DNA of 64,000 nt from Sphingopyxis sp. OAS728 (GTDB lineage Bacteria; Pseudomonadota; Alphaproteobacteria; Sphingomonadales; Sphingomonadaceae): NCBI RefSeq assembly GCF_014873485.1, contig NZ_JADBDT010000001.1, positions 3,466,501-3,530,500 on the forward strand, read 5' to 3'. Under the pieces are notes generated by a model. It was not told the origin of the DNA and did no database searches. It was given only the letters and a program-made list of their open reading frames with translations. The position numbers and the translations under genes are program-made. Shown here piece after piece: positions 34,112-46,654 of the stretch (position 1 is its first letter; the number at the start of each line of letters is the position of its first letter).

Positions 34112-35091
34112 TGCGGATCGGGCTGCCAGCGCTGGTCGCGCTGGCGCTCGCTGGCTGCGCCGCCAATCCCAAGGTCGAATATGTAGAGATGCCGCGCACC
34201 TATGCGCATGGCATCGGTGGGGCGACCTTCCTCGTCGGCGGCGGCTTCGACCCCGGGCGCTCGCCCGACGGCAACAGCCTGATCCTCTACGGGCCCGAAG
34301 GCGCCTTCGTCATCGACACCGGGCGTCATGCCGAACATCTCGCGTCGATCAGGCGCGGGCTGAGCGGGATCGGCATGACCCCGGTCGCGATCATCAACAC
34401 GCACTGGCATCTCGATCATGTCAGCGGCAATTCGGCGCTGAAGGCGGAATTTCCGGATGTCAAAGTCTATGGCACGTCGGCGATCGACGGCGCGTTGACC
34501 GGCTTCCTCGCGAAGAGCGCCGAAGCATCGCGCAAGGCGCTCGCCGAGGGCTCCGTCCCGGCAAGCGCGATTGCGGAGGTCGAGGGCGATCTTGCGACCA
34601 TCGCGCGCGGAGCGGAGTTGCGGCCCGATATCGTCGTCGACGAATCGCGCGACATGGCGATTGCAGGCCGACCGCTGTCGCTACGCGTCGCGCGTCATGC
34701 CGTGACGACACGCGACCTCTGGATATATGATGCAGCGGAGAAGCGCGCGATCGTTGGCGATCTGGTGACGATTCCCGTGCCCTTCCTCGACACCGCCTGT
34801 CCCGAGGGTTGGCTCGCGGCGCTCGATGAGGTCGCCGCGTCGGGTGCAGAGCAGATCGTTCCTGGTCACGGCCCGATCATGCCGATTACCGATTTCAACG
34901 AGTGGCACGTCGCGTTCGGCGATTTTATCGCTTGCGCCAAGGGGACGGGCGCGCTTGAGACCTGTTCGGCCGGCTGGCTCACGGGCGCTGCAAAATGGAT
35001 CGGCAGCGATACCGTGCGGGCAAAGGCGATGGCCGATTATTATGGCGAGCTTGTGCGCTCGAAGAAACTGGACGGATATTGCAGGGTATGA
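34111..35091 (+). CDS. Metallo-beta-lactamase-fold lipoprotein
   Basis: A 326-residue protein with a lipoprotein signal (lipobox LAGC, Cys16) and a metallo-beta-lactamase fold. The HxHxDH motif is NTHWHLDHVSGN (His98, His100, Asp102, His103). Further metal ligands are likely His in ARHAVTTRD, Asp in VGDLVT and His in PGHGPI. Such exported MBL-fold enzymes include quinoprotein-relay-like (SoxH/FlcD) hydrolases and lactonases; the substrate is unknown. It is coupled to sdhB (1-base overlap) and to the downstream thioesterase (4-base). Confidence 0.86.
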   Translation: MRIGLPALVALALAGCAANPKVEYVEMPRTYAHGIGGATFLVGGGFDPGRSPDGNSLILYGPEGAFVIDTGRHAEHLASIRRGLSGIGMTPVAIINTHWHLDHVSGNSALKAEFPDVKVYGTSAIDGALTGFLAKSAEASRKALAEGSVPASAIAEVEGDLATIARGAELRPDIVVDESRDMAIAGRPLSLRVARHAVTTRDLWIYDAAEKRAIVGDLVTIPVPFLDTACPEGWLAALDEVAASGAEQIVPGHGPIMPITDFNEWHVAFGDFIACAKGTGALETCSAGWLTGAAKWIGSDTVRAKAMADYYGELVRSKKLDGYCRV

Positions 35092-35579
35092 ACGACGGGA
35101 TCGAGGAGCCGAAGCGCCGCGAATATTTCAGTGCCGAGGAACTGGACGGCGGCTGGATCAGCTGGGATCTCAAGGACGCAACGCGCTTCAACAGCTTCAT
35201 CGAGCCGCTGACCGTTCGGGTCGAGGCGCCGACCGAGGATGGCCGCCCGCGCGCAAGGGTGCGGATGTTGCCCGAACGCAAGCACAGCAATCTCGGCGAT
35301 AATGTTCATGGCGCGGTGACGCTCGCGCTCGTCGATATCGCACTGTTCGCGGCATCGCACCAGTTCGGTTCGCTCAATGCCGGCCATTCGGTCACGCTCG
35401 ACCTGTCGACACAGTTCGTCGGCGCGGGGCGGGTGGGCGAACCGCTCGATGCCGTGGTCGAGCTCGTCCGTGAGACCGGCCGGCTGATCTTCCTGCGCGG
35501 GCTCGTCGTGCAGGGCGAGGGTGACAGCCATATCGTGCTGAGTTTTGCCGGGGCGATCCGCAAGGCGAGCCAGAAGTGA
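35088..35579 (+). CDS. Hot-dog fold thioesterase (PaaI/acyl-CoA thioesterase family)
   Basis: A 163-residue protein. The core KHSNLGDNVHGAVTLALVDIALFAA gives the PaaI-type motif with an HG-x-x-LAxVD-like region (HGAVTLALVD). It would hydrolyse acyl-CoA thioesters. Stop and start overlap by 4 bases with the MBL gene and the zapE GTG. Substrate not determinable. Confidence 0.85.
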   Translation: MNDGIEEPKRREYFSAEELDGGWISWDLKDATRFNSFIEPLTVRVEAPTEDGRPRARVRMLPERKHSNLGDNVHGAVTLALVDIALFAASHQFGSLNAGHSVTLDLSTQFVGAGRVGEPLDAVVELVRETGRLIFLRGLVVQGEGDSHIVLSFAGAIRKASQK

Positions 35580-36715
35580 CGACCGTCCTTGCGGCCTATG
35601 ACGCGCTCGTCGCGGCGAGCGAGCTTCGCCCCGACCCCGAACAGCGCGCCGCCGCCGAGCGGTTGAACCAGCTCCAGGCCGAACTCGAAGCGGTGCCCAA
35701 GCGCGGCAGCCTGCTCTGGCGCCTTGCCGGGCGCAAGCCGGAGGCGCTGCGCGGCGTCTATCTGTGGGGTGCGGTCGGGCGCGGCAAGTCGATGCTGATG
35801 GATTTGTTTTACGACCAGCTGAATATCCAGCGGAAGCGGCGCGTCCATTTCCATGCCTTCATGCTCGACGTCCACGCCCGGATGCGCGAGGTTCGGAAGA
35901 GCGAGAGCGGCGATCCGATCCCGCTCGTTGCCGATGCGCTCGCCGAAAATACGCGCTGCCTCGCGTTCGACGAGATCGTCGTGAATAACAGCGCCGATGC
36001 GATGATCCTGTCGCGCCTGTTCACCGCGCTGATCGACCGCGGGGTGACGATGGTCGCGACGTCGAACCGCCCGCCGAAGGACCTCTATAAGGACGGGCTC
36101 AACCGCGAGCATTTCCTGCCCTTTATCGCGCTCGTCGAAGAACGGCTCGACGTGATGAGCCTGAATGGCCCGACCGACTATCGCCGCGACCGATTGGGCG
36201 ATGGCGCGCGCTGGTTCGTCCCGGCGGACGACGCGGCGAGCGCGGCGCTGTCGGCGGCCTTCTTTCGCCTGACCGACTATCCGCCCGAGGACCGCGCGCA
36301 TGTCCCGACGCTCGAGCTCGATGTCGGCGGCGGGCGGACGCTCCACGTGCCCAAGGCGCTGAAGGGCGTCGCGGTCTTTTCGTTCAAGAAGTTGTGCGGC
36401 GAGGCGCGCGGTGCGGCCGATTATCTCGCGGTCGCGCGCCATTTCCACGCCGTCATTATCGTCGGCATCCCGCGCATGGGGCCCGAAAACCGCAATGAGG
36501 CTGCACGCTTCGTCACGCTGATCGACGCGCTCTACGAATATAAGGTCAAGCTGCTCGCGAGCGCGGCGGCGATGCCCGACCAGCTTTATATCGCGGGGGA
36601 CGGGGCGTTTGAATTCGAGCGCACGGCGAGCCGCCTCGCCGAGATGCAGTCGGATGATTATCTGGCGCTAGGCCACGGCCAGGAGGACGCCGCTGGCAAT
36701 CTTCCCCCAGCGTGA
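35576..36715 (+). CDS. zapE: Cell division protein ZapE (AFG1-like ATPase)
   Basis: A 379-residue AAA-type ATPase. The Walker A is WGAVGRGKSML (Lys71); Walker B follows as LAFDEIVVNN. The region FHAFMLDVHARM and the ending HRNEAARF are typical of the ZapE/AFG1 family, which associates with the Z-ring under low oxygen or heat and may destabilise FtsZ polymers. GTG start at 35576 in a 4-base overlap with the thioesterase. The last 48 bases overlap the convergent polysaccharide deacetylase-like gene. Confidence 0.92.
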   Translation: MTTVLAAYDALVAASELRPDPEQRAAAERLNQLQAELEAVPKRGSLLWRLAGRKPEALRGVYLWGAVGRGKSMLMDLFYDQLNIQRKRRVHFHAFMLDVHARMREVRKSESGDPIPLVADALAENTRCLAFDEIVVNNSADAMILSRLFTALIDRGVTMVATSNRPPKDLYKDGLNREHFLPFIALVEERLDVMSLNGPTDYRRDRLGDGARWFVPADDAASAALSAAFFRLTDYPPEDRAHVPTLELDVGGGRTLHVPKALKGVAVFSFKKLCGEARGAADYLAVARHFHAVIIVGIPRMGPENRNEAARFVTLIDALYEYKVKLLASAAAMPDQLYIAGDGAFEFERTASRLAEMQSDDYLALGHGQEDAAGNLPPA

Positions 36716-37711
36716 CGAATTCACTGTGACGGCGATGAGGTTGCGGACGTAGCGCACCTCGTGCGCGAGATGGCCATACGCCTGCTCGATCGTGCGGCGG
36801 AGTGTGCGCAGCGGTTTGGGCGCGGCGACCGCGATCCGGGCCGGGCGTTCGGGCGGTCCGGGCAGGGTGGCGAAGCCACCGCTCGTCACGCGGGCATCAT
36901 CGGCGACGGCACGGCACAAAGCCTCCATTCGCGAAATCGCGAGGCGGTTGGGGACTTCGCGGTCGCGGCTCAATAGTTCGAAGCTGTGGCTGAACGCCGA
37001 AAACTGGATCGCGCCGCTCGCCGCGCTGTGATCGAGCGCGTCGCGCATCTCTTCCTCGGACATCGCGCAAAGCTGTGCGGGACGGAAGCGGCTGGTGCGG
37101 TCCATCAATCCGCTCACCGGCACTTCGCAGACGCCCTGGTGGATACGCATGCCCAAATTGCCTGGGTCGAGCGAAATGTCGCAGCCATGACCCTGCCAGG
37201 CGCCGTTGAAACTGCTGTCGAATCGGAAACCCAGCGCCGCCAGCGCACGCAACGTGTCGTCGTTGGCGCCGAAATTGCCGGCGCGAAAAGCAGTGGGTCT
37301 GGGCGCGCCGGCGCCGATCAATATATCGCGCGCGAGCGCGATCAGCTTCTTTTGCGCCGCGAGCGGGAAATCGCCGATGTTGCGGCCGGTCAGCCGCCCG
37401 ACCGGGTTGAAGCGTGCGAAGGCGAGCCATTCGGTGTGGATATGGACCTGCACCTCGTGCCCGCGCGTGACAACCGGGCGGACGATCGCGTCGATCACCG
37501 CGGGGCCATAGACGAGCGCGGGCATCGGATCGATGAAGAAGACGCCGGTCAGCCCATGGCGCTGGAGCATATCCATCTGGAAATGGATGCCGAAATCGCC
37601 GTCGCGGCAGCGGCCGAGGATCGAGCTTTCGAAATTGGCGCGCGCGTCGGCGCCGCGCTGATAGAGGCCGGCAGACAATTCGGTGTCAAAGCTGATAATT
37701 GCCCGGGTCAC
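36668..37711 (-). CDS. Polysaccharide deacetylase-like protein
   Basis: A 347-residue protein in the NodB-homology style. It begins TRAIISFDTELSAG, with an Asp in the first motif; VQVHIHTEWL has the H-x3-H-like pair, and AFRAGNFGAND is the family's mid motif. These residues suggest a metal-dependent deacetylase of the polysaccharide or chitin-like kind. The GTG start at 37711 has GAAGG 4 bases before it. The C-terminus is basic with a hydrophobic end. It overlaps the convergent zapE by 48 bases at the 3' end. Confidence 0.72.
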   Translation of the reverse strand: MTRAIISFDTELSAGLYQRGADARANFESSILGRCRDGDFGIHFQMDMLQRHGLTGVFFIDPMPALVYGPAVIDAIVRPVVTRGHEVQVHIHTEWLAFARFNPVGRLTGRNIGDFPLAAQKKLIALARDILIGAGAPRPTAFRAGNFGANDDTLRALAALGFRFDSSFNGAWQGHGCDISLDPGNLGMRIHQGVCEVPVSGLMDRTSRFRPAQLCAMSEEEMRDALDHSAASGAIQFSAFSHSFELLSRDREVPNRLAISRMEALCRAVADDARVTSGGFATLPGPPERPARIAVAAPKPLRTLRRTIEQAYGHLAHEVRYVRNLIAVTVNSSRWGKIASGVLLAVA

Positions 37712-37759
37712 GCCTTCGCGCCTAACAATACTGCGATAAGGGAGAGTTAACCGGCCCCG

Positions 37760-37771
37760 CGGGATATCCCG
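37760..37771. repeat. Perfect 12-base palindrome CGGGATATCCCG
   Basis: It lies about 50 bases upstream of the divergent deacetylase-like start. It is a possible operator; no owner is identified. Confidence 0.45.
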
Positions 37772-37949
37772 TCTGTCGCGCCATGCTTTCGCCAAGCTAG
37801 CATAGGGCGCCTGGGTGGGACAACCCGGCCAAAGATCCATCTTTTCCGGCAGGACAATATGGTGTCAGCATTGCCCGAGCATCATATCCTGTCGCACTTT
37901 ACCTCCATTCGCATGTGGGTAGGGGGACTCGTGACACGGCTTATAGTTA

Positions 37950-39750
<1,801 letters not shown>

Positions 39751-39796
39751 CGATTTGAGCCCATCCCGTGGGCCTCTCCAAGGAGTTAGACAGGTT

Positions 39797-40687
39797 ATGA
39801 GCATCCTCATCGACAAGAATACCAAGGTCATCACGCAAGGGATGACCGGCGCGACCGGTACCTTCCACACCGAACAGGCGCTCGCCTATGGGACGCAGAT
39901 GGTCGGCGGCGTGACGCCGGGCAAGGGCGGCACGACGCATATCGGCCTGCCGAACTTCAACACCGTTGAAGAGGCGAAGGCCGCGACCGGCGCGACCGCG
40001 AGCTGCATCTATGTTCCGCCGCCGTTCGCCGCCGACTCGATCCTCGAGGCGATCGATGCCGAGATGGAGTTGATCGTCTGCATCACCGAAGGCATTCCGG
40101 TGCTCGACATGGTCAAGGTGAAGCGCGCGCTGTCGGGTTCGAAATCGCGCCTGATCGGCCCGAACTGCCCTGGCGTTCTGACCCCCGGCGAGTGCAAGAT
40201 CGGCATCATGCCCGGCAGCATCTTCTCGAAGGGCAGCGTCGGCGTCGTTTCGCGCTCGGGCACGCTCACCTATGAGGCCGTGTTCCAGACGACGAACGTC
40301 GGCCTCGGTCAGACGACCGCGGTCGGCATCGGCGGCGACCCCGTCAACGGCACCAACTTCATCGACGTGCTCGAACTCTTCCTTGCCGACGAAGCGACCA
40401 AGTCGATCATCATGATCGGCGAAATCGGCGGCGACGCCGAGGAGCAGGCCGCACAATTCCTGATCGACGAGGCCAAGCGCGGCCGCAAGAAGCCGATGGC
40501 CGGCTTTATCGCGGGCCGCACGGCGCCTCCGGGGCGTCGCATGGGTCATGCCGGCGCGATCGTGTCGGGCGGCAAGGGCGACGCCGAAAGCAAGATCGCG
40601 GCGATGGAAGCCGCTGGCATCAAGGTGTCGGCGAGCCCGTCGGAACTCGGCTCGACGCTGGCCGAAGTGCTGAAAGAACGCGTCTGA
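39797..40687 (+). CDS. sucD: Succinyl-CoA synthetase (ADP-forming) alpha subunit
   Basis: A 296-residue protein that carries the phospho-His intermediate and CoA site. N-terminal [21 protein letters not shown] is the classic SucD start, followed by GGVTPGKGG (CoA loop). The phosphorylated His lies in [16 protein letters not shown] (His about 246). The partner beta subunit SucC is not found next to it, so it must be elsewhere. A 46-base gap separates it from the upstream gene, with AGGAG about 16 bases before the ATG. Confidence 0.96.
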   Translation: MSILIDKNTKVITQGMTGATGTFHTEQALAYGTQMVGGVTPGKGGTTHIGLPNFNTVEEAKAATGATASCIYVPPPFAADSILEAIDAEMELIVCITEGIPVLDMVKVKRALSGSKSRLIGPNCPGVLTPGECKIGIMPGSIFSKGSVGVVSRSGTLTYEAVFQTTNVGLGQTTAVGIGGDPVNGTNFIDVLELFLADEATKSIIMIGEIGGDAEEQAAQFLIDEAKRGRKKPMAGFIAGRTAPPGRRMGHAGAIVSGGKGDAESKIAAMEAAGIKVSASPSELGSTLAEVLKERV

Positions 40688-40693
40688 CCGGAC

Positions 40694-40722
40694 GGCCCGC
40701 CGGCACCCTTTGCCGGCGGGCC
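40694..40722 (+). terminator. Strong hairpin between sucD and sucA
   Basis: Perfect 11-base arms GGCCCGCCGGC (40694-40704) and the complement (40712-40722) with a 7-base loop. The following bases are TTCGCTCC, not a long T run. It may be a partial terminator, processing site or mRNA stabiliser within the operon. Confidence 0.6.
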
Positions 40723-40763
40723 TTCGCTCCCCATATAAAACCCACCCCTACCTCCCCGTGGAA

Positions 40764-43592
40764 ATGCAGATGAACCTCGAACGACAAAGCTTCGACATCG
40801 ACGAGCCGCAGGCCGGCCCGAGCTGGGCGCCGAAGAACTGGCCCCAGATCGACAGCGACGACCTGACCGCCGCGCTCGACCCGCAGCAGATGCAGGTCGC
40901 GGTGAAGGCCGCCGCCGCAAAGGCGGGTGCGCCGTTGTCGAATGCCGAAGTCGAGCGCGCCGCGGACGATTCGATCCGCGCGATGATGCTGATCCGCACC
41001 TATCGCGTGCGCGGCCATCTGGCTGCCAACCTCGATCCGCTCGGGCTCAGCCAGCGCGAGCTGCCCGCTGACCTCACGCCCGAATATCACGGCTTCGTCG
41101 GTGCCGACCTCGACCGTCCGGTGTGGCTTGGCGGCACGCTCGGCCTCGAGCGCGCGACGGTGCGCGAGATCGTCGCGATCCTGCGCGCCAATTATTGCGG
41201 CAATGTCGGCCTCGAATATATGCACATCGCCGACATCGAGGAGCGCCAGTTCCTGCAGGAACGGATGGAAGGCGCCGACAAGATCATCGAATTCTCGGTC
41301 GAGGGCAAGCGCGCCATCCTGAGCAAGGTGATCCAGGCCGAGGAGTGGGAGAAATTCCTCGCGCGCAAATATGTCGGCACCAAGCGCTTCGGCCTCGACG
41401 GCGGCGAGAGCATGATCCCAGCGATGGAAGCGATCATCAAATATGGCGCGCAATATGGCGTGCGCGAGATCGTCTATGGCATGGCGCATCGCGGGCGCCT
41501 CAACATGCTCGCGAACGTCATGGCGAAGCCCTATCAGGTGATCTTCCACGAATTCGCCGGCGGATCGGCGAACCCCGACGACATCGGCGGTTCGGGCGAC
41601 GTCAAATATCACCTCGGCACCTCGACCGACCGCGAATTCGGCGGCGCGTCGGTGCATATGTCGCTCGTCCCCAACCCGTCGCACCTCGAAGCCGCCGATC
41701 CGGTCGTGCTCGGCAAGGTGCGCGCGCAGCAGGTTGTGCGCGACGACCTTGAAAAGCACGAGCAGGTGCTGCCCGTGCTGATCCACGGCGACGCGGCGTT
41801 CGCGGGGCAGGGGATCGTCTGGGAATGCCTCGGCTTCTCGGGTATCCGCGGCTACAACACCGGCGGCTGCATCCACTTCATCGTCAACAACCAGATCGGC
41901 TTCACGACCAGCCCGCAATTCGCACGCTCGTCGCCCTATCCGTCGGACGTCGCAAAGGGCGTGATGGCGCCGATCCTGCACGTCAACGGTGACGATCCGG
42001 AGGCGGTGACCTTCGCGTGCAAGCTCGCGATCGATTTCCGCCAGCAGTTCAAGCGCGACGTCGTGATCGACATGTGGTGCTATCGCCGCTTCGGCCATAA
42101 CGAGGGCGATGAGCCTTCGTTTACGCAGCCGCTGATGTACGGCGTCATCCGGCAGCATCCGCCGGTGTCGCAGCTGTGCGCCGCAAAGCTCGAAGCCGAA
42201 GGCGTGATCGACGCGGGCTGGGCCGATGCCCGGCGCGCCGAATTCACCACGCGGCTCGAAGAGGATTTCGAAGCGGCGAAGAGCTACAAGCCGAACAAGG
42301 CCGACTGGTTCGCAGGCCGCTGGTCGGGGCTGCACGCCCCCGCCGATCCCGAAAATGCGCGCCGCAACATTGCGACCGGCGTATCGGACAAATTGTTCGA
42401 CGCGATCGGCCGTACGCTAACGACGATCCCCGACAATGTCGAAGTCCACAAGACGCTCCGCCGCGTGATCGACGCGCGCGGCGCGATGTTCGCCGACAAG
42501 AGCGACGGCGAAGTGTTCGACTGGGCGACCGCCGAGAGCCTCGCCTTCGGCACCTTGCTCAGCGAAGGCTATCAGGTCCGCTTGTCGGGTCAGGATTCGG
42601 GCCGCGGCACGTTCAGCCAGCGCCATGCGGTATGGGTCGACCAGAAGACCGAGGATAAATATGTCCCGCTGACGACCGTGCCGCACGGCCGGTTCGAAGT
42701 GCTCGACAGCCCGCTCTCCGAATATGGCGTGCTCGGCTTCGAATATGGCTATGCGATGGCCGATCCGAAGAGCCTCGTGCTCTGGGAAGCGCAGTTCGGC
42801 GACTTCGCCAACGGCGCGCAGATCATGATCGACCAGTTCGTGGCATCGGGCGAAGCCAAGTGGCTCCGCGCCAACGGCCTCGTGATGCTGCTGCCGCACG
42901 GGTATGAAGGGCAGGGGCCCGAGCATAGCTCGGCGCGCCTCGAACGCTTCCTTCAGCTCTGCGCCGGCGACAATATCCAGGTGTGCAATATTTCGACCCC
43001 GTCGAACTACTTCCACGTTCTGCGCCGCCAGATGCTGCGCCCGTTCCGCAAGCCGTTGATCATCATGACGCCGAAGTCGCTGCTTCGTCACAAGCTGGCG
43101 GTGTCGCAGCGTTCGGACTTCATCGGCGACGCGCATTTCCGCCGCCTGATGTCGGATCGTACGCCGCCCGCGGACAAGGACGTCAAGCGCGTCGTGCTCT
43201 GTTCGGGCAAGGTCGGTTACGACCTGATGGAAGCGCGCGATGCCGCGGGCCTCACCGACACGACGGTCGTTCGCGTCGAGCAGATCTATCCGTTCCCGGG
43301 TGAGCCGCTCGCGGTCCGTCTGAAGCGCATGCCGAACCTCGAAGAGGTCGTCTGGGCGCAGGAAGAACCCCGCAACAATGGCGCGTGGTTCTTCGTCAAC
43401 GAACTGATCGAGGAAGCGCTGACCGAGGCGGGCCACAAGGGCATGCGTCCGCGCTATGCCGGACGCGCCGCCGCGGCCTCGCCCGCGACGGGCCTGATGA
43501 GCCGCCACCAGACCGAACAGTCGGCGCTCGTCGCCGATGCGCTTGGCCTGTCGGTTCGCGCCGAAATCCGCCGTACGAAGAATAAAGCTTAA
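40764..43592 (+). CDS. sucA: 2-oxoglutarate dehydrogenase E1 component
   Basis: A 942-residue thiamine diphosphate-dependent E1, the full family length. It decarboxylates 2-oxoglutarate and transfers the succinyl group to E2. Landmarks: [18 protein letters not shown] near 150, [17 protein letters not shown] with the active His in [26 protein letters not shown] and NNQIGFTT for the thiamine site, [16 protein letters not shown], and [20 protein letters not shown] in the C-terminal domain. ATG 40764 is chosen; an ATG six bases later is equally possible, and no clear ribosome-binding site decides. Confidence 0.97.
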   Translation: MQMNLERQSFDIDEPQAGPSWAPKNWPQIDSDDLTAALDPQQMQVAVKAAAAKAGAPLSNAEVERAADDSIRAMMLIRTYRVRGHLAANLDPLGLSQRELPADLTPEYHGFVGADLDRPVWLGGTLGLERATVREIVAILRANYCGNVGLEYMHIADIEERQFLQERMEGADKIIEFSVEGKRAILSKVIQAEEWEKFLARKYVGTKRFGLDGGESMIPAMEAIIKYGAQYGVREIVYGMAHRGRLNMLANVMAKPYQVIFHEFAGGSANPDDIGGSGDVKYHLGTSTDREFGGASVHMSLVPNPSHLEAADPVVLGKVRAQQVVRDDLEKHEQVLPVLIHGDAAFAGQGIVWECLGFSGIRGYNTGGCIHFIVNNQIGFTTSPQFARSSPYPSDVAKGVMAPILHVNGDDPEAVTFACKLAIDFRQQFKRDVVIDMWCYRRFGHNEGDEPSFTQPLMYGVIRQHPPVSQLCAAKLEAEGVIDAGWADARRAEFTTRLEEDFEAAKSYKPNKADWFAGRWSGLHAPADPENARRNIATGVSDKLFDAIGRTLTTIPDNVEVHKTLRRVIDARGAMFADKSDGEVFDWATAESLAFGTLLSEGYQVRLSGQDSGRGTFSQRHAVWVDQKTEDKYVPLTTVPHGRFEVLDSPLSEYGVLGFEYGYAMADPKSLVLWEAQFGDFANGAQIMIDQFVASGEAKWLRANGLVMLLPHGYEGQGPEHSSARLERFLQLCAGDNIQVCNISTPSNYFHVLRRQMLRPFRKPLIIMTPKSLLRHKLAVSQRSDFIGDAHFRRLMSDRTPPADKDVKRVVLCSGKVGYDLMEARDAAGLTDTTVVRVEQIYPFPGEPLAVRLKRMPNLEEVVWAQEEPRNNGAWFFVNELIEEALTEAGHKGMRPRYAGRAAAASPATGLMSRHQTEQSALVADALGLSVRAEIRRTKNKA

Positions 43593-43612
43593 GCCCCCAA
43601 GGAACTGCACCT

Positions 43613-44863
43613 ATGAGCACCGAAGTCAAAGTCCCCACGCTGGGCGAAAGCGTTACCGAAGCGACGATCGGCGAATGGCTGAAGAAGCCCGGCGAAGCCG
43701 TCGCGCTCGACGAGCCGATTGCGAGCCTTGAGACCGACAAGGTCGCGGTCGAAGTGCCGTCGCCCGTCGCGGGCGTGATGGGCCAGCAGCTCGCTGCGGT
43801 CGGCGATACGGTTAATGTCGGCGCGGCGATCGCGACGATCGAAGCCGGCGGTGCCGCTGCAGCCCCGGCCCCCGCCGCTGCCGCGCCTGCCCCCGCACCG
43901 GCCGCGAAGGCCGAAGCCGCTGCGCCGGCGCCCGCCGCAACCGCAGCACCGGCTGCCGAAAGCGTCGACACCGTCACGACCATGTCGCCCGCTGTTCGCC
44001 GCCTCGTGCTCGAGCACGGCGTCGACCCGACGAAGATCCAGGGCAGCGGCAAGGATGGCCGTCTGACCAAGGAAGATGTGCTCGCAGCCGCGAACAACGC
44101 GCCGGCCGCCGCCCCGGCTCCGGCAGCAGCTGCCGCCGCGCCCGTCGCCAGCGGGATCCCGGGGCGCCACGAAGAGCGCGTCAAGATGACGCGCATGCGC
44201 CAGACGATCGCGAAGCGTTTGAAGGCGGCGCAGGACACCGCCGCGATGCTGACGACGTTCAACGACGTCGACATGTCGGCGGTGATGGCGACGCGCGACA
44301 AATATCGCGAAAGCTTCGAAAAGAAGCATGGCGTGCGCCTTGGCTTCATGAGCTTCTTCACCAAGGCGGTCGCACTCGCCGCGCATGACATTCCGGCGGT
44401 CAACGCGCGCATCGATGGCGACGAGATCGTCTATCACGACTATCTTGACGTGTCGGTCGCGGTCAGCGCGCCCAACGGCCTCGTCGTTCCCGTCGTGCGC
44501 AACGCTGACAGCCTGTCGTTCGCCGACATCGAAAAGGCAATCGCCGACCTCGGCAAGCGCGCCAAGGACGGCACGCTGACGATGGACGACATGACCGGCG
44601 GCACCTTCACCATTTCGAACGGCGGCGTGTTCGGCGGCCTGATGTCGACCCCGATCATCAACCCGCCGCAGTCGGCGGTGCTCGGCCTCCACCGCATCGA
44701 GGATCGCCCGGTCGTCCGCAATGGTGAGATCGTGATCCGTCCGATGATGTATATCGCGATGAGCTATGACCACCGCTTGATCGACGGCCGCGAAGCGGTG
44801 ACTTTCCTCAAGACGATCAAGGAAGCGATCGAGGATCCGACGCGCCTGCTGATCGATCTTTGA
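43613..44863 (+). CDS. sucB: Dihydrolipoyllysine-residue succinyltransferase (E2)
   Basis: A 416-residue E2 with a single lipoyl domain (lipoylated Lys43 in [11 protein letters not shown]), an Ala/Pro-rich linker (about 83-120), a peripheral-subunit binding domain ([19 protein letters not shown]), a second linker and the acyltransferase core. The catalytic HxxxD is His387 and Asp391 ([10 protein letters not shown]). The Ala/Pro linkers are unusually long but normal for alphaproteobacteria. A 20-base gap follows sucA. Confidence 0.97.
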   Translation: MSTEVKVPTLGESVTEATIGEWLKKPGEAVALDEPIASLETDKVAVEVPSPVAGVMGQQLAAVGDTVNVGAAIATIEAGGAAAAPAPAAAAPAPAPAAKAEAAAPAPAATAAPAAESVDTVTTMSPAVRRLVLEHGVDPTKIQGSGKDGRLTKEDVLAAANNAPAAAPAPAAAAAAPVASGIPGRHEERVKMTRMRQTIAKRLKAAQDTAAMLTTFNDVDMSAVMATRDKYRESFEKKHGVRLGFMSFFTKAVALAAHDIPAVNARIDGDEIVYHDYLDVSVAVSAPNGLVVPVVRNADSLSFADIEKAIADLGKRAKDGTLTMDDMTGGTFTISNGGVFGGLMSTPIINPPQSAVLGLHRIEDRPVVRNGEIVIRPMMYIAMSYDHRLIDGREAVTFLKTIKEAIEDPTRLLIDL

Positions 44864-44867
44864 TCCG

Positions 44868-45185
44868 ATGATCATCCTTTCTCCCCGCACCATTCTGGTC
44901 TTCGCCGCAGCTGCTGCCCTGACGGGTTGCAGCGAGGGCGAAAGCCAGATGCAGAAGGGGTTCGAGGACGGGTTCAAGACGCAGTTTGTGGAAAAGTTCG
45001 ACAGCTCGTGCCGCACCGCGGCAGAAGGTGCCGGCGCCCCCGCAAAGTTGGTGGCTGATGTCTGCAAATGTGCGGCGGACGAATTGGTCAAGAAATACAG
45101 CGCATCGGAACTGATGAGCCTGTCGCCCGAAACGGCGGAGCCGGTTATGAAGTCGTGCGCCGCGAAATCCGGGCTGCCCATTTGA
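44868..45185 (+). CDS. Small lipoprotein with Cys residues, between sucB and lpd
   Basis: A 105-residue protein, 4 bases after the sucB stop. The signal LVFAAAAALTGC has a lipobox with Cys at about 21. The mature part has four further Cys (SSCRT, VCKCA, KSCAAK), likely paired as disulphides, and amphipathic helices. I do not recognise a family. It is exported although its neighbours are cytoplasmic TCA enzymes, so its location in the operon is odd. Confidence 0.7.
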   Translation: MIILSPRTILVFAAAAALTGCSEGESQMQKGFEDGFKTQFVEKFDSSCRTAAEGAGAPAKLVADVCKCAADELVKKYSASELMSLSPETAEPVMKSCAAKSGLPI

Positions 45186-45233
45186 GCGGATTCGCTCTTC
45201 CGGGCCCAGGCAGAAAATTGAGGTAGATTGAAC

Positions 45234-46631
<1,398 letters not shown>

Positions 46632-46654
46632 CCGAAACGATAATGGGGGAGAGA

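Noticed and set aside
40620..42335. 571-codon minus-strand frame over sucD and sucA
   Set aside because: Antisense shadow of sucA; no motifs and it ignores the intergenic hairpin.
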